A stretch of 8,741 nucleotides of DNA from CAINVV01 sp037140615 (GTDB taxonomy: Bacteria; Bacteroidota; Bacteroidia; Bacteroidales; Prolixibacteraceae). The stretch is from the NCBI GenBank assembly GCA_037140615.1, contig JBAXED010000141.1, forward strand, positions 1 through 8,741. The letters run 5' to 3'. The notes under the pieces were generated by a model. It made no database searches, had not been told where the DNA came from, and saw only the letters and a program-made list of their open reading frames with translations. This document shows, piece by piece, positions 1 to 6,830 of the stretch. The stretch's first letter is position 1; every line of letters begins with the position of its first letter. A program made the position numbers and the translations under genes.

Positions 1-795
1 AAAACAGATGAAGAAATTATAAAACGTATAAATGACTCGGATTGCATCTTAGTAAGTTCGCGAACAAAAATAAATGCGAACGTCTTAAAAGCTTCCAAAT
101 CACTTAAATTCATTGCAATGTGTTGTAGTTTATACGATGCAAATTCTGCTAACGTTGATATTGTTACGGCAAGAAAATTTGGAATAGAAGTCAAGGGAGT
201 CAAAGATTATGGAGACGAAGGAACAGTAGAGTTTATTTTTGCTGAACTGATATGCTTATTCAAAGGGCTGGGAAGGCATAAATGGCGTAACGATACGACA
301 GAATTAAAAAACAAAACGATCGGTATCATCGGACTTGGAACATTGGGACAAATGGTCGCAAAAACTGGCATACATTTCGGAATGCAAGTTTATTATTTCA
401 GTAGAACTAGAAAATACCTCTTTGAAAATGAAGGCATTGTTTACTTGCCTTTAGAAGAACTCCTTGAAACCTGCGATATAGTTACAACTCATTTACCAAG
501 AAATACAGTTCTCATTTCAGAAAATGAATTCAAATTAAAAAAAAGAAATTCAATTTTGGTGAATACTTCGCTTGGGTTAACTTGTGAAAAAAATGCTCTT
601 ATAAACTGGTTAACTGAAGATAAAACATCCTTTGCAATTTTTGATTCTGATGGAGCTGGAAGTAATATGGATGAACTCCGAAATTTGGAGAATGTAATTG
701 TAGCAGAACAATCTTCTGGTTTTACAATCGAAGCGAAAGAAAGACTTTCTGAAAAAGTGTTTCAAAACTTGAAAGCATTTTTATCGAAGAACTGA
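1..795 (+). CDS. D-2-hydroxyacid dehydrogenase-like NAD(P)-binding protein, 5' partial, probably catalytically altered
   Basis: The frame is open from base 1, so this is the last 264 residues of a gene that starts outside the window; the ATG at 118 is internal, because the residues before it already read as the N-terminal substrate-domain fold of the family. Family members are usually a little over 300 residues, so roughly 40-50 are missing. The Rossmann motif GLGTLG is at residues 111-116 of the visible part. The following strand ends in Ser-Arg-Thr-Arg (134-137) where NAD-specific enzymes carry an Asp, which suggests NADP (inference). The three catalytic positions known from SerA-type enzymes all look replaced: Arg by Leu191 in NTSLG, Glu by Gly220, His by Gln237. 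It may therefore be a non-catalytic binding protein or a divergent enzyme. It appears more AT-rich than the minus-strand genes and is convergent with them. Substrate unknown. Confidence 0.85.
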   Translation, partial: KTDEEIIKRINDSDCILVSSRTKINANVLKASKSLKFIAMCCSLYDANSANVDIVTARKFGIEVKGVKDYGDEGTVEFIFAELICLFKGLGRHKWRNDTTELKNKTIGIIGLGTLGQMVAKTGIHFGMQVYYFSRTRKYLFENEGIVYLPLEELLETCDIVTTHLPRNTVLISENEFKLKKRNSILVNTSLGLTCEKNALINWLTEDKTSFAIFDSDGAGSNMDELRNLENVIVAEQSSGFTIEAKERLSEKVFQNLKAFLSKN

Positions 796-797
796 CA

Positions 798-836
798 GCC
801 GGAGGAAAATCACCCTACTACGGGGATTTTTGAACC
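798..836 (+). repeat. Palindromic dispersed repeat, copy A
   Basis: This copy starts two bases after the dehydrogenase stop codon. It shares with copy B the left arm CCGGAG, the core AATCACCCTACT, then CGGGGATT and TTGAACC. The arms are imperfect here (right arm TACTACGG instead of TACTCCGG), so the hairpin is weaker than in copy B. A short T stretch (827-831) follows the right arm, so it could also help end transcription of the plus-strand gene. Confidence 0.7.
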
Positions 837-842
837 ATTTGA

Positions 843-885
843 GCCCAGTAGGGCAAACTCCCACGACCCCCTGATTATGAGGGGG
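843..885. terminator. Two hairpins in the convergent intergenic region, possible bidirectional terminator
   Basis: GCCC-AGTA-GGGC (843-854) is a perfect 4-bp stem with a 4-nt loop. CCCCCT-GATTATG-AGGGGG (867-872 and 880-885) is a perfect 6-bp G/C-rich stem with a 7-nt loop. Both lie between the ends of two convergent genes, which is where a shared terminator is expected. Neither has a U-run on either strand, so a classical intrinsic terminator is not shown. AGTAGGG (847-853) is also the exact reverse complement of CCCTACT (813-819) in the adjacent repeat, so an alternative longer fold is possible. Confidence 0.4.
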
Positions 886-975
886 AGGTCTGTGCCTATC
901 CAGATAAATCCGTCATTGGTTTGGGTAAAACATAAGACTGAATTATAGCCAAATATACACCAATTCAAATGGCTG

Positions 976-1719
976 CTATACTATCAATTTGAGGCCCAGA
1001 TAAAAAATGGAAGGGCATAACAGGCAACCCAGTCCAGTATAAAAAGTAGCTGTTAAAGCGCCATAGGGAACCAGCTTCGGATCTGTTGCAGCCAGTCCGG
1101 CCACAACTCCACTCGTAGTTCCCAATAATCCACCAAACACAATTGCAGAATGGGGATTATCCAGCTTGATTTTTTTTGCAAAGAGAGGAGTTCCAACAGT
1201 GACCAAAATGGCTTTAACAACTCCGGCGGCAACACTTATGGCGATCACATCTGTGCCGGCTCCTAAAGCAGAACCAGTCACTGGTCCGACAATGAAAGTA
1301 CAGGCGCCAGCTCCAATGGTTGCCAGACTAACAGCATCTTTATACCCCATCACAGCTGCCAGTGCTACCCCAACAATAAATGACAGAAGTGTGCCCAAAA
1401 ACAAAGAGACAATACCGGCCAGACCTGCTTGCTTCATTTTGTTAATGTCGGCACCCATAGCTGTCGCAACAACGGAGAAGTCCCTTAACATCGAGCCCCC
1501 AAGCAAAGCCATCCCCGAAAACAAGGATATGTCTGCCAAGCCCTTTTTATTACCTAGTGAAGCCAGTCCCAATCCGATGATGATAGCAATGGCAACCCCT
1601 GGAATTTTATTCCGGGTCACATATTTTGATATCCTAACGGAAAATAGCATAATTATGCCAACCAAAAGGAAAGCAAATACCAATCCATTTTGGTCTGCAA
1701 TCGTTTTAATTATCTCCAT
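976..1719 (-). CDS. madM: Malonate transporter subunit MadM
   Basis: Integral membrane protein of 247 residues, the usual size of MadM, the larger subunit of the Na+-dependent malonate symporter MadLM known from Malonomonas rubra. It is almost entirely hydrophobic, with about seven or eight likely membrane segments rich in Gly and Ala, including a stretch around residues 99-122 and a C-terminal segment following a TFYTGLGCLLCPS motif that I recognise from the family. Conserved-looking blocks include GAGACTFIVGPVTGSALG and AATDPKLVPYGALTATFYTG. Its start lies 3 nt after the madL stop with no visible ribosome-binding site, so translational coupling is likely. It is the last gene of the ligase-madL-madM operon. 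Function is assigned from family resemblance and the paired madL; malonate as substrate is supported further by the MatB-like ligase upstream. Confidence 0.88.
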   Translation of the reverse strand: MEIIKTIADQNGLVFAFLLVGIIMLFSVRISKYVTRNKIPGVAIAIIIGLGLASLGNKKGLADISLFSGMALLGGSMLRDFSVVATAMGADINKMKQAGLAGIVSLFLGTLLSFIVGVALAAVMGYKDAVSLATIGAGACTFIVGPVTGSALGAGTDVIAISVAAGVVKAILVTVGTPLFAKKIKLDNPHSAIVFGGLLGTTSGVVAGLAATDPKLVPYGALTATFYTGLGCLLCPSIFYLGLKLIV

Positions 1720-1722
1720 TTT

Positions 1723-2103
1723 CTAGCTGTTAAGGTTTTGTGATTCATCTTTTCTTCCAATTTTGGAAATCACCGGAACCAGCATTATACAAACCAAAGT
1801 AGCGCCAGCTCCGGCAAGTATCGCCAGGAAACCTCCTGAGATGGCTGCTTTTACATTCAGAGTGGCTGCCATTGCAACAATTATTGGAATATACATCGAA
1901 CTCCAGAACCATATTCCGTTTTCAGATTCCTCCACTAACCAGCCCTTTTTTTTCATGTATACACTGGATACCATTAACATGATCATTGCAAAACCAACCC
2001 CTCCAATATCTCCATCAAAATGAATAAGAACCCCCAGTATATTTCCCATTAGTTTCCCCAAAAGAAAACAACTGGCGAGCAGAGCTACTCCGTAAATTTT
2101 CAT
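1723..2103 (-). CDS. madL: Malonate transporter subunit MadL
   Basis: Small membrane protein of 126 residues, the normal length for MadL, the partner of MadM in the malonate:sodium symporter. It begins with the family-like MKIYGVALLASCFLLGKLMG, has the GGVGFAMIMLM segment around residues 35-45, and FWSSMYIPIIVAMAA near the middle, followed by a Gly/Ala-rich helix and a final hydrophobic helix. About four membrane segments are apparent. The C-terminal tail is polar (KIGRKDESQ) and would face an aqueous side. It starts 3 nt after the ligase stop and ends 3 nt before madM, so the three genes should be one transcript. The leader has no clear Shine-Dalgarno site. Confidence 0.88.
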   Translation of the reverse strand: MKIYGVALLASCFLLGKLMGNILGVLIHFDGDIGGVGFAMIMLMVSSVYMKKKGWLVEESENGIWFWSSMYIPIIVAMAATLNVKAAISGGFLAILAGAGATLVCIMLVPVISKIGRKDESQNLNS

Positions 2104-2106
2104 ACC

Positions 2107-3594
2107 CTATAAAATATTTGTGAATGCATCTTTTAATTCATTCTTGATTACTTTTCCCATGGTATTTCTCGGCAAATCATCTTGAATTATGTATTTTTTG
2201 GGAGTTTTGTATCCCGGAAGTTTCTCTTTTACCCACTCTGTTAACTGCTCAAGATTAAAATCATTTGTTCTCAAAATTAAGCAGGCACCGATAATTTCGC
2301 CCCATCCTTCATCAGGAATACCAACTACGCCACAATCCTTAATTTTTGGATGAGCGCGCAAAACCTCTTCAATTTCCAGGGCCGAAATTTTATACCCTCC
2401 TGATTTAATAATGTCCACCGAATTTCTACCCAATATTTTATAACTACTATCCTCAAATATGGAAATATCACCCGATTTAAACCACCCATCCCCGGTGAAT
2501 GAATCAATTGTTTCTTTCGTTTTATTCCAGTATTCCTTGAAAACATTTGCCCCCTTTATTTGAATTTCACCCGGAGTTCCTTCTTCAACCGGTAGGTTAT
2601 TATCATCAGTTAACCTGATACTTACCCCTGGCAATGCCTGTCCGATATATCCCGGTTTCCGCTCTCCGCGATAGGGATTGCTAATGGCCATACCGATCTC
2701 TGTCATTCCATAACGCTCCAGCAAAGTATGGCCACTAATTTGCTTCCATTGTTCAAGAACACTAATTGGAAGTGCTGCAGAACCTGAGACCATGAGCCGG
2801 AAGCCTTTCAGATGTTCGGAAATTCGTTCTTGCTCTGTAACCTGAAGCTGATTCCAGTGAGTTATCAGCTTAAAATAGATGGTTGGAACAGCCATAAAAA
2901 CATTGACTTCGTCTTTACAAAAGACATTAAAAATATCACCTGTATTGAATTTTGGAAGGAATTCGCAACAGGCTCCGCTCCACAAAGCACAGCATAGTAG
3001 ATTAATAATACCGTGAACATGATGCAGTGGGAGCACGTTTAATACATGATCATCTTTTTCCCATTCCCATGAAGTTGTCAAAGATGTTATCTGGCACTCT
3101 ATATTGTTATGGGTAGTTACAACACCCTTGGGTGAGCCTGTGGTTCCACTGGTATATAAAATCATGGCTCTTCGTTCAGGATCAATATCGGGCAAACTGC
3201 CGGTTTGTTTACCCAATTGTTCCCATGGAATTAAGCGCATTTCTGTTGTATTTGATAAAGGAGACAGTAACAATTCAAATTCTTTTGAAAATATTATTGC
3301 AGAAGCCTTTGTGTCGTCAATCACATATTGGATTGAAGGAAGCGGGTGTTTCTCACAAAGTGGTACGGCTATTCCCCCGGCCCGCCAAATTCCCCATTGA
3401 ATGCAAACGTATTCAAAACCAGAGGGGACAAGGAAAGCTATCCGTGCTTCTTGAAGGTCATCGGCCCCGTTTAATAATTCCAAAGCTATATTTTCAGAAG
3501 CATCCAGAAGCTGCGTGTAGGTGTAACTCCTATCCTCACTTTTAACTGCAATTCTAGCCTGAAAATTTCTGGCCTGCTCTATAAGTCTTATCAT
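2107..3594 (-). CDS. Malonyl-CoA synthetase (MatB/ACSF3-type acyl-CoA ligase)
   Basis: Adenylate-forming enzyme of 495 residues, expected to make malonyl-CoA from malonate, ATP and CoA via malonyl-AMP in the cytoplasm. The phosphate-binding loop YTSGTTGSPKG is at 147-157, the HVHG block typical of MatB/ACSF3 enzymes at 192-195, and the adenine/acyl motif ERYGMTEIGM at 293-302, almost identical to my memory of human ACSF3. The segment SNPYRGERKPG (305-315) also resembles MatB. The hinge region GR (389-390), SGGYKI (398-403) and the C-terminal catalytic Lys481 in PRNTMGK are present, so the enzyme looks complete. It is the first gene of the operon with madL and madM, which strongly supports malonate as substrate. 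Methylmalonate activity is possible, as MatB enzymes can be promiscuous. No Shine-Dalgarno site is seen before the ATG; the leader is A/T-rich as is common in Bacteroidota. Confidence 0.88.
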   Translation of the reverse strand: MIRLIEQARNFQARIAVKSEDRSYTYTQLLDASENIALELLNGADDLQEARIAFLVPSGFEYVCIQWGIWRAGGIAVPLCEKHPLPSIQYVIDDTKASAIIFSKEFELLLSPLSNTTEMRLIPWEQLGKQTGSLPDIDPERRAMILYTSGTTGSPKGVVTTHNNIECQITSLTTSWEWEKDDHVLNVLPLHHVHGIINLLCCALWSGACCEFLPKFNTGDIFNVFCKDEVNVFMAVPTIYFKLITHWNQLQVTEQERISEHLKGFRLMVSGSAALPISVLEQWKQISGHTLLERYGMTEIGMAISNPYRGERKPGYIGQALPGVSIRLTDDNNLPVEEGTPGEIQIKGANVFKEYWNKTKETIDSFTGDGWFKSGDISIFEDSSYKILGRNSVDIIKSGGYKISALEIEEVLRAHPKIKDCGVVGIPDEGWGEIIGACLILRTNDFNLEQLTEWVKEKLPGYKTPKKYIIQDDLPRNTMGKVIKNELKDAFTNIL

Positions 3595-3906
3595 GATTTA
3601 TAATAAATTGTCTGATTTATAAAGATCCCTTTGCAATGGTACCACTTGCGCTGGTCTACCTGGAATGTATAAAATCGGATGCGTTAGTTTTGTGCAACGG
3701 TAAAAATAGCAAAATATATGTTTTACCTGGAATTGATTCTTCTAATTGGACACGCCGGAGTAATTAATCACCCTACTCCGGGGATTATTGAACCTTAATC
3801 GCCGCGCATATGTATTTAAAATTCAAATAATTAAGAGCTAACCTAGCCAAACGGCGCAGATTGGTCAATTTAACCGGTGTATCCAATAATAGTTATTCTC
3901 GGTCTC
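3595..3906. other. Intergenic region upstream of the malonate operon
   Basis: This 312-base stretch lies between the hydrolase end and the ligase start, both on the minus strand. It should hold the promoter of the malonate operon, but I found no exact TAnnTTTG box with a -33 element; the nearest look-alike (around 3710-3718, minus strand) has a 3-nt spacer. It contains palindromic repeat copy B. No open reading frame with coding character and no RNA gene were seen. Confidence 0.6.
3753..3794 (+). repeat. Palindromic dispersed repeat, copy B (best copy)
   Basis: The arms CCGGAGTA (3755-3762) and TACTCCGG (3774-3781) are perfect 8-bp reverse complements around an 11-nt loop, followed by GGATTATTGAACC. 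Copies A and C share the left arm and the loop sequence in the same orientation. It sits about 113 bases past the hydrolase stop and about 160 bases before the ligase start. There is no U-run, so it resembles a REP-type element or protein-binding palindrome more than an intrinsic terminator. Confidence 0.8.
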
Positions 3907-4740
3907 TCAGTATTTTTCCAATACCTTCACCAATAATCCGGCAATGATATCGTATCCCTGATCTGAAGGATGAAGTCCGTCGTAAGTTATATCAATGGCT
4001 TCCGCCGGATATGGATATTCATCTGTTTCCGGGTTAAAGGGCACCCCAATAAATTTTGGATAGGGATAATTTTTATAGGAATTCGTCTGCGGGTCTTTTA
4101 GGCGCTTAAACTTCACAAGGTTCTTCATTTCCATTTTGCTGTTGTTGAACAAATCTACTACTGCAAAATTTTCTGACTTTCCAATAGCACTGATGGCCTC
4201 TGCAAACTGTGCAAGTGATTGTCCGTTCTTGTCTTTGTAAGAGCCCCACGCATTGTTTTTATAATCTGCAATATAAACGAAATCAACACGTTGCATTGGA
4301 GTGATGAAAATTATCTTTGCGTCTGGATTCAGATTCCTGAGCTTATTCACAATGATCCGAAAAGAACCATAAAGCGACGTATTTCCTGTATTGTTTTGAT
4401 AATCTGCCATCGTGCCAACTTTTCTGCCTTGCCACCAGTCGTTCGTTCCAAGAAAAATGGAATAAACATCGGCTTTCTCCAACCCAAGCTTTTCAAGGTT
4501 GGCTGCTATTTTTTCTGAGGTCCAGCCATTATGTCCCTGATTGGTGTAAGTGATATTTGGTAGTTTTTCAACCACCCTGGTCATGTAACCTCTCTCTATT
4601 CTATTTCCTGTTTCCTCTTTGTGCTCATTCAGGTAGGTGATGGAATCACCAATTGCAATCCAGGATATTCTTTTAGGAGAGAAGGAGACTGCAACGCAGA
4701 CAATCAACAGCAGGAATAATAATTTAATTTTCTTATACAT
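3907..4740 (-). CDS. Exported SGNH/GDSL hydrolase
   Basis: Predicted secreted serine esterase or lipase-like hydrolase of 277 residues. I chose the ATG at 4740 rather than the in-frame TTG at 4764, because it places the basic YKKIK directly before the hydrophobic LLFLLLIVCVAVSF, giving a standard signal peptide. The SGNH blocks are complete: GDSIT with Ser33 (block I), NQGHNG with Gly69 (block II), GTND with Asn100 (block III) and DGLHP with Asp254 and His257 (block V). A Cys occurs at residue 15 but is preceded by Val, so a lipoprotein is unlikely. The substrate cannot be told; carbohydrate acetyl esters or lipids are both possible for this fold. It lies 128 nt downstream of the fused ETF gene on the same strand and may be read from that operon or from its own promoter; there is no obvious functional link to either neighbour. 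Confidence 0.85.
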   Translation of the reverse strand: MYKKIKLLFLLLIVCVAVSFSPKRISWIAIGDSITYLNEHKEETGNRIERGYMTRVVEKLPNITYTNQGHNGWTSEKIAANLEKLGLEKADVYSIFLGTNDWWQGRKVGTMADYQNNTGNTSLYGSFRIIVNKLRNLNPDAKIIFITPMQRVDFVYIADYKNNAWGSYKDKNGQSLAQFAEAISAIGKSENFAVVDLFNNSKMEMKNLVKFKRLKDPQTNSYKNYPYPKFIGVPFNPETDEYPYPAEAIDITYDGLHPSDQGYDIIAGLLVKVLEKY

Positions 4741-4847
4741 AGAATATGTTGGTTTTTCTCTCAACGAAGTTAATAATACCTTAAACTATTTGAGAAGAAC
4801 ATATATCCCACTAACAACATCAACTGAGTGGGTGACTCTGAGTGAAC

Positions 4848-4873
4848 GCGCCGGAGTAAAAATCACACCTACT
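4848..4873 (+). repeat. Palindromic dispersed repeat, copy C, overlapping the ETF stop codon
   Basis: It has the perfect left arm CCGGAGTA (4851-4858), the loop AAAAATCACAC and the start of the right arm TACT (4870-4873), after which similarity ends in the ETF coding sequence. It also shares the CGCCGGAGTA edge with copy B. The minus-strand TAG stop of the fused ETF gene (4869-4871) lies inside it. The rest of the unit (CCGGGGATT...TTGAACC) is missing. Confidence 0.7.
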
Positions 4874-6809
4874 TTTTAGACTCAATACTGAAGGTAAATC
4901 CTGCTTTTACCCGTTCAATCAATTCAGGCAAAATGTCCTGATATTCACCAATGATACCAAAGTCGGCATGATGGAAGATGCTGGCTTTTGGATTGTGGTC
5001 AATGGCGACAATTTTTTCGGCTTCTTTCATCCCGGCAATGTGCTGAATTGCACCGGAAATACCCACTGCAACATATACTTTTGGCCGGACGGTTTTGCCG
5101 GTTTGCCCCACTTGCCGTGCATACTCAGCAACACCTTCATCGACTACCGGACGGCTGCATGACCATTCAGCATTTACTCCCTGACTTTTCAAGGCTTCGG
5201 CAAGTGCCTTGATCAAGCCTAAACCATCACTGGTCGTACCTCTTCCCCCGGAAATAATAATGTCTGCCTCGAAAAGATTTTGTAATCCGCCTCCGCCTCT
5301 AACGGTTTTAAGAATTTCAACAACGAAATCCTTGTCCTGTAATTTTGGTTTGAAGCTGGATACTTTTCCTTGTCTGCCTGCTACACATTCAGGAACTTCG
5401 AAAGTACCCGCCCGGGCTGTTGAAATTTGTGGACAGACAAAACCAAGAATGGTGGCCAGTTTACTCTCTCCGTAAGTAGGTCGTCTGGATTCAAGAATAG
5501 GCGTATAAATCACTTTTTCTTTTTTATCCACATATTCTCCGATTTCAAGTCCGGTACAGTCTGCGGTAACTCCACTGTCGGTTTTCATGCCTATTCTGGG
5601 AGCTAATTCACGTCCGGAAGTGGTTGCAGCAAATAGAGCAATTTCCGGCTTCCTGGCCTTAATGACCTGTTCGAAAATAGAAGAAAATGGCAGCACAAGG
5701 TATTCTTCAAGCTTGTCATCTTCAACAATAATAACTTCGTCTGATCCATGTTCAATCAGGGTTTGGGCCAAATGACGGACATTTTTACCTATGATTAGCG
5801 TAAGCACCTGGGTGTTATTCCCTAACTGATTGGCTAGATTTCTGGCTGGAGTCAACAATTCGAGCGAAGGTCGGGAGACATTTCCGTTGGTTATTTCGGC
5901 CCATGTAATAATTCCCCGCGCTCCTTCTCTGAAGTCCTTCTCAGGAAATTCCGGGCGCTCAGCGTCAATTTTTGCCACGCCTTCCTTTTTTTTCAATACA
6001 TTTCCTCCCTTTTCCAGGTTCGCGATTAAGCTGTCAACCAGCGAAGCTTCATTGTGGCCTTCAGACATGGTAATTGGCGGACGATCGCTCACTATATTGA
6101 TCACTTTAACAACGATGGTGGGTGATCCGTTAATCCCGATTTTCTCGGTTCCCAGACCGATATCGTCAATTCCAAATGTTGTAATATTCAGGTTACGGGC
6201 TTTAATGGCTCCACTTAAAGATGGCTTACGCGGAGGTATTCCGGTCGGAGTTAATGAAATCATGCATGGCATGGGCAATTTCATCATTTGAAATCCGCCT
6301 TCAATAATCCTTTTTGCAATGACATTACCAGTGCCGTCAGTATGCACACTCTCAACAAAAGTAGCCTGAGGAATTCCAATATTTTCGGCTACCTGTGATG
6401 GAACATGGGCAGTATCGCCATCACTTGTTTGCCGGCCGGCTACAATTATATAAGGTTGCTTTGAATCTTTGGTAAACCCCAAATGCTTCAACATAGTTGC
6501 AATGGCAAGGCCAGTAGCGTATGTGTCGCTGCCTCCAAGCTTTCGGTCCGACAGAAGGTATGCCTCATCATACCCCATTGAAATGGCTGTCCGAAGGGCA
6601 ACTTGAAATGATCCAGGGCCCATCGAGCAAACAATCAACCGTGCTCCGGGATTCTGTTTCTTTAGTTGCAGCCCAGCTTCCAGTCCGAACTGACAATCGA
6701 TATTAATGATGGATTTTGCTTTTGTCCGGTCCATCAACCCATCTTCACCCATTCTCATTTCAGTGGGAAGTGGAACTTGTTTGATTAAACTTATTATCGT
6801 TAGAGCCAT
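4869..6809 (-). CDS. Fused electron transfer flavoprotein, beta-alpha single chain
   Basis: A 646-residue protein joining two subunits that are usually separate. Residues 1 to about 265 are ETF beta: it opens with ISLIKQVP and carries DGDTAHVPSQVAE (130-142) in the nucleotide-binding region. A charged linker (about 266-295) leads to ETF alpha: GRELAPR at 399-405, then the FAD-binding C-terminal domain with GGRGTTSDG (521-529), SRPVVDEG (552-559), QVGQTGKTV (566-574) and GISGAIQH (583-590). All main FAD motifs look intact, so it should be functional. It would accept electrons from acyl-CoA or similar dehydrogenases and pass them to the ETF-QO encoded 21 nt upstream. The AMP or second-FAD site in beta cannot be decided by eye. 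A short A/G-rich site (AAGAAAAGG) precedes the start. The fusion keeps the beta-alpha order common in etfBA operons. Its stop codon falls in a repeat. Confidence 0.92.
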   Translation of the reverse strand: MALTIISLIKQVPLPTEMRMGEDGLMDRTKAKSIINIDCQFGLEAGLQLKKQNPGARLIVCSMGPGSFQVALRTAISMGYDEAYLLSDRKLGGSDTYATGLAIATMLKHLGFTKDSKQPYIIVAGRQTSDGDTAHVPSQVAENIGIPQATFVESVHTDGTGNVIAKRIIEGGFQMMKLPMPCMISLTPTGIPPRKPSLSGAIKARNLNITTFGIDDIGLGTEKIGINGSPTIVVKVINIVSDRPPITMSEGHNEASLVDSLIANLEKGGNVLKKKEGVAKIDAERPEFPEKDFREGARGIITWAEITNGNVSRPSLELLTPARNLANQLGNNTQVLTLIIGKNVRHLAQTLIEHGSDEVIIVEDDKLEEYLVLPFSSIFEQVIKARKPEIALFAATTSGRELAPRIGMKTDSGVTADCTGLEIGEYVDKKEKVIYTPILESRRPTYGESKLATILGFVCPQISTARAGTFEVPECVAGRQGKVSSFKPKLQDKDFVVEILKTVRGGGGLQNLFEADIIISGGRGTTSDGLGLIKALAEALKSQGVNAEWSCSRPVVDEGVAEYARQVGQTGKTVRPKVYVAVGISGAIQHIAGMKEAEKIVAIDHNPKASIFHHADFGIIGEYQDILPELIERVKAGFTFSIESKK

Positions 6810-6830
6810 TGTTACCTTTTCTTTTAAATG

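Noticed and set aside
855..900. A tRNA-like look on the minus strand: CCCCCT-CATAATC-AGGGGG as an anticodon arm followed by a 5-bp stem with a 7-nt loop like a T-arm.
   Set aside because: The loop lacks U33 in register, the T-loop reads AGTTTGC instead of TTCRANY, the variable region is too short, and no acceptor or D-arm is seen.
1166..1726. A 186-residue open frame on the plus strand.
   Set aside because: It is antisense to madM; its Pro/Ala/Thr-rich sequence is what the opposite strand of a Gly/Ala-rich membrane protein gives, and it has no recognisable domain.
3710..3718. A -7 promoter box for the malonate operon (minus strand TATATTTTG).
   Set aside because: The spacing is TA-N3-TTTG rather than TA-N2-TTTG and no -33 element is found upstream.
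4690..4704. A lipobox in the hydrolase signal peptide (Cys15).
   Set aside because: The residue before Cys is Val, not Gly, Ala or Ser, so the site does not fit lipoprotein signal peptidase.
4741..4764. A TTG start giving the hydrolase eight more residues.
   Set aside because: The extra residues precede a standard signal peptide that starts naturally at the ATG at 4740.
5830..6291. A 153-residue plus-strand open frame.
   Set aside because: It is fully antisense to the fused ETF gene, which has clear domain motifs in its own frame.
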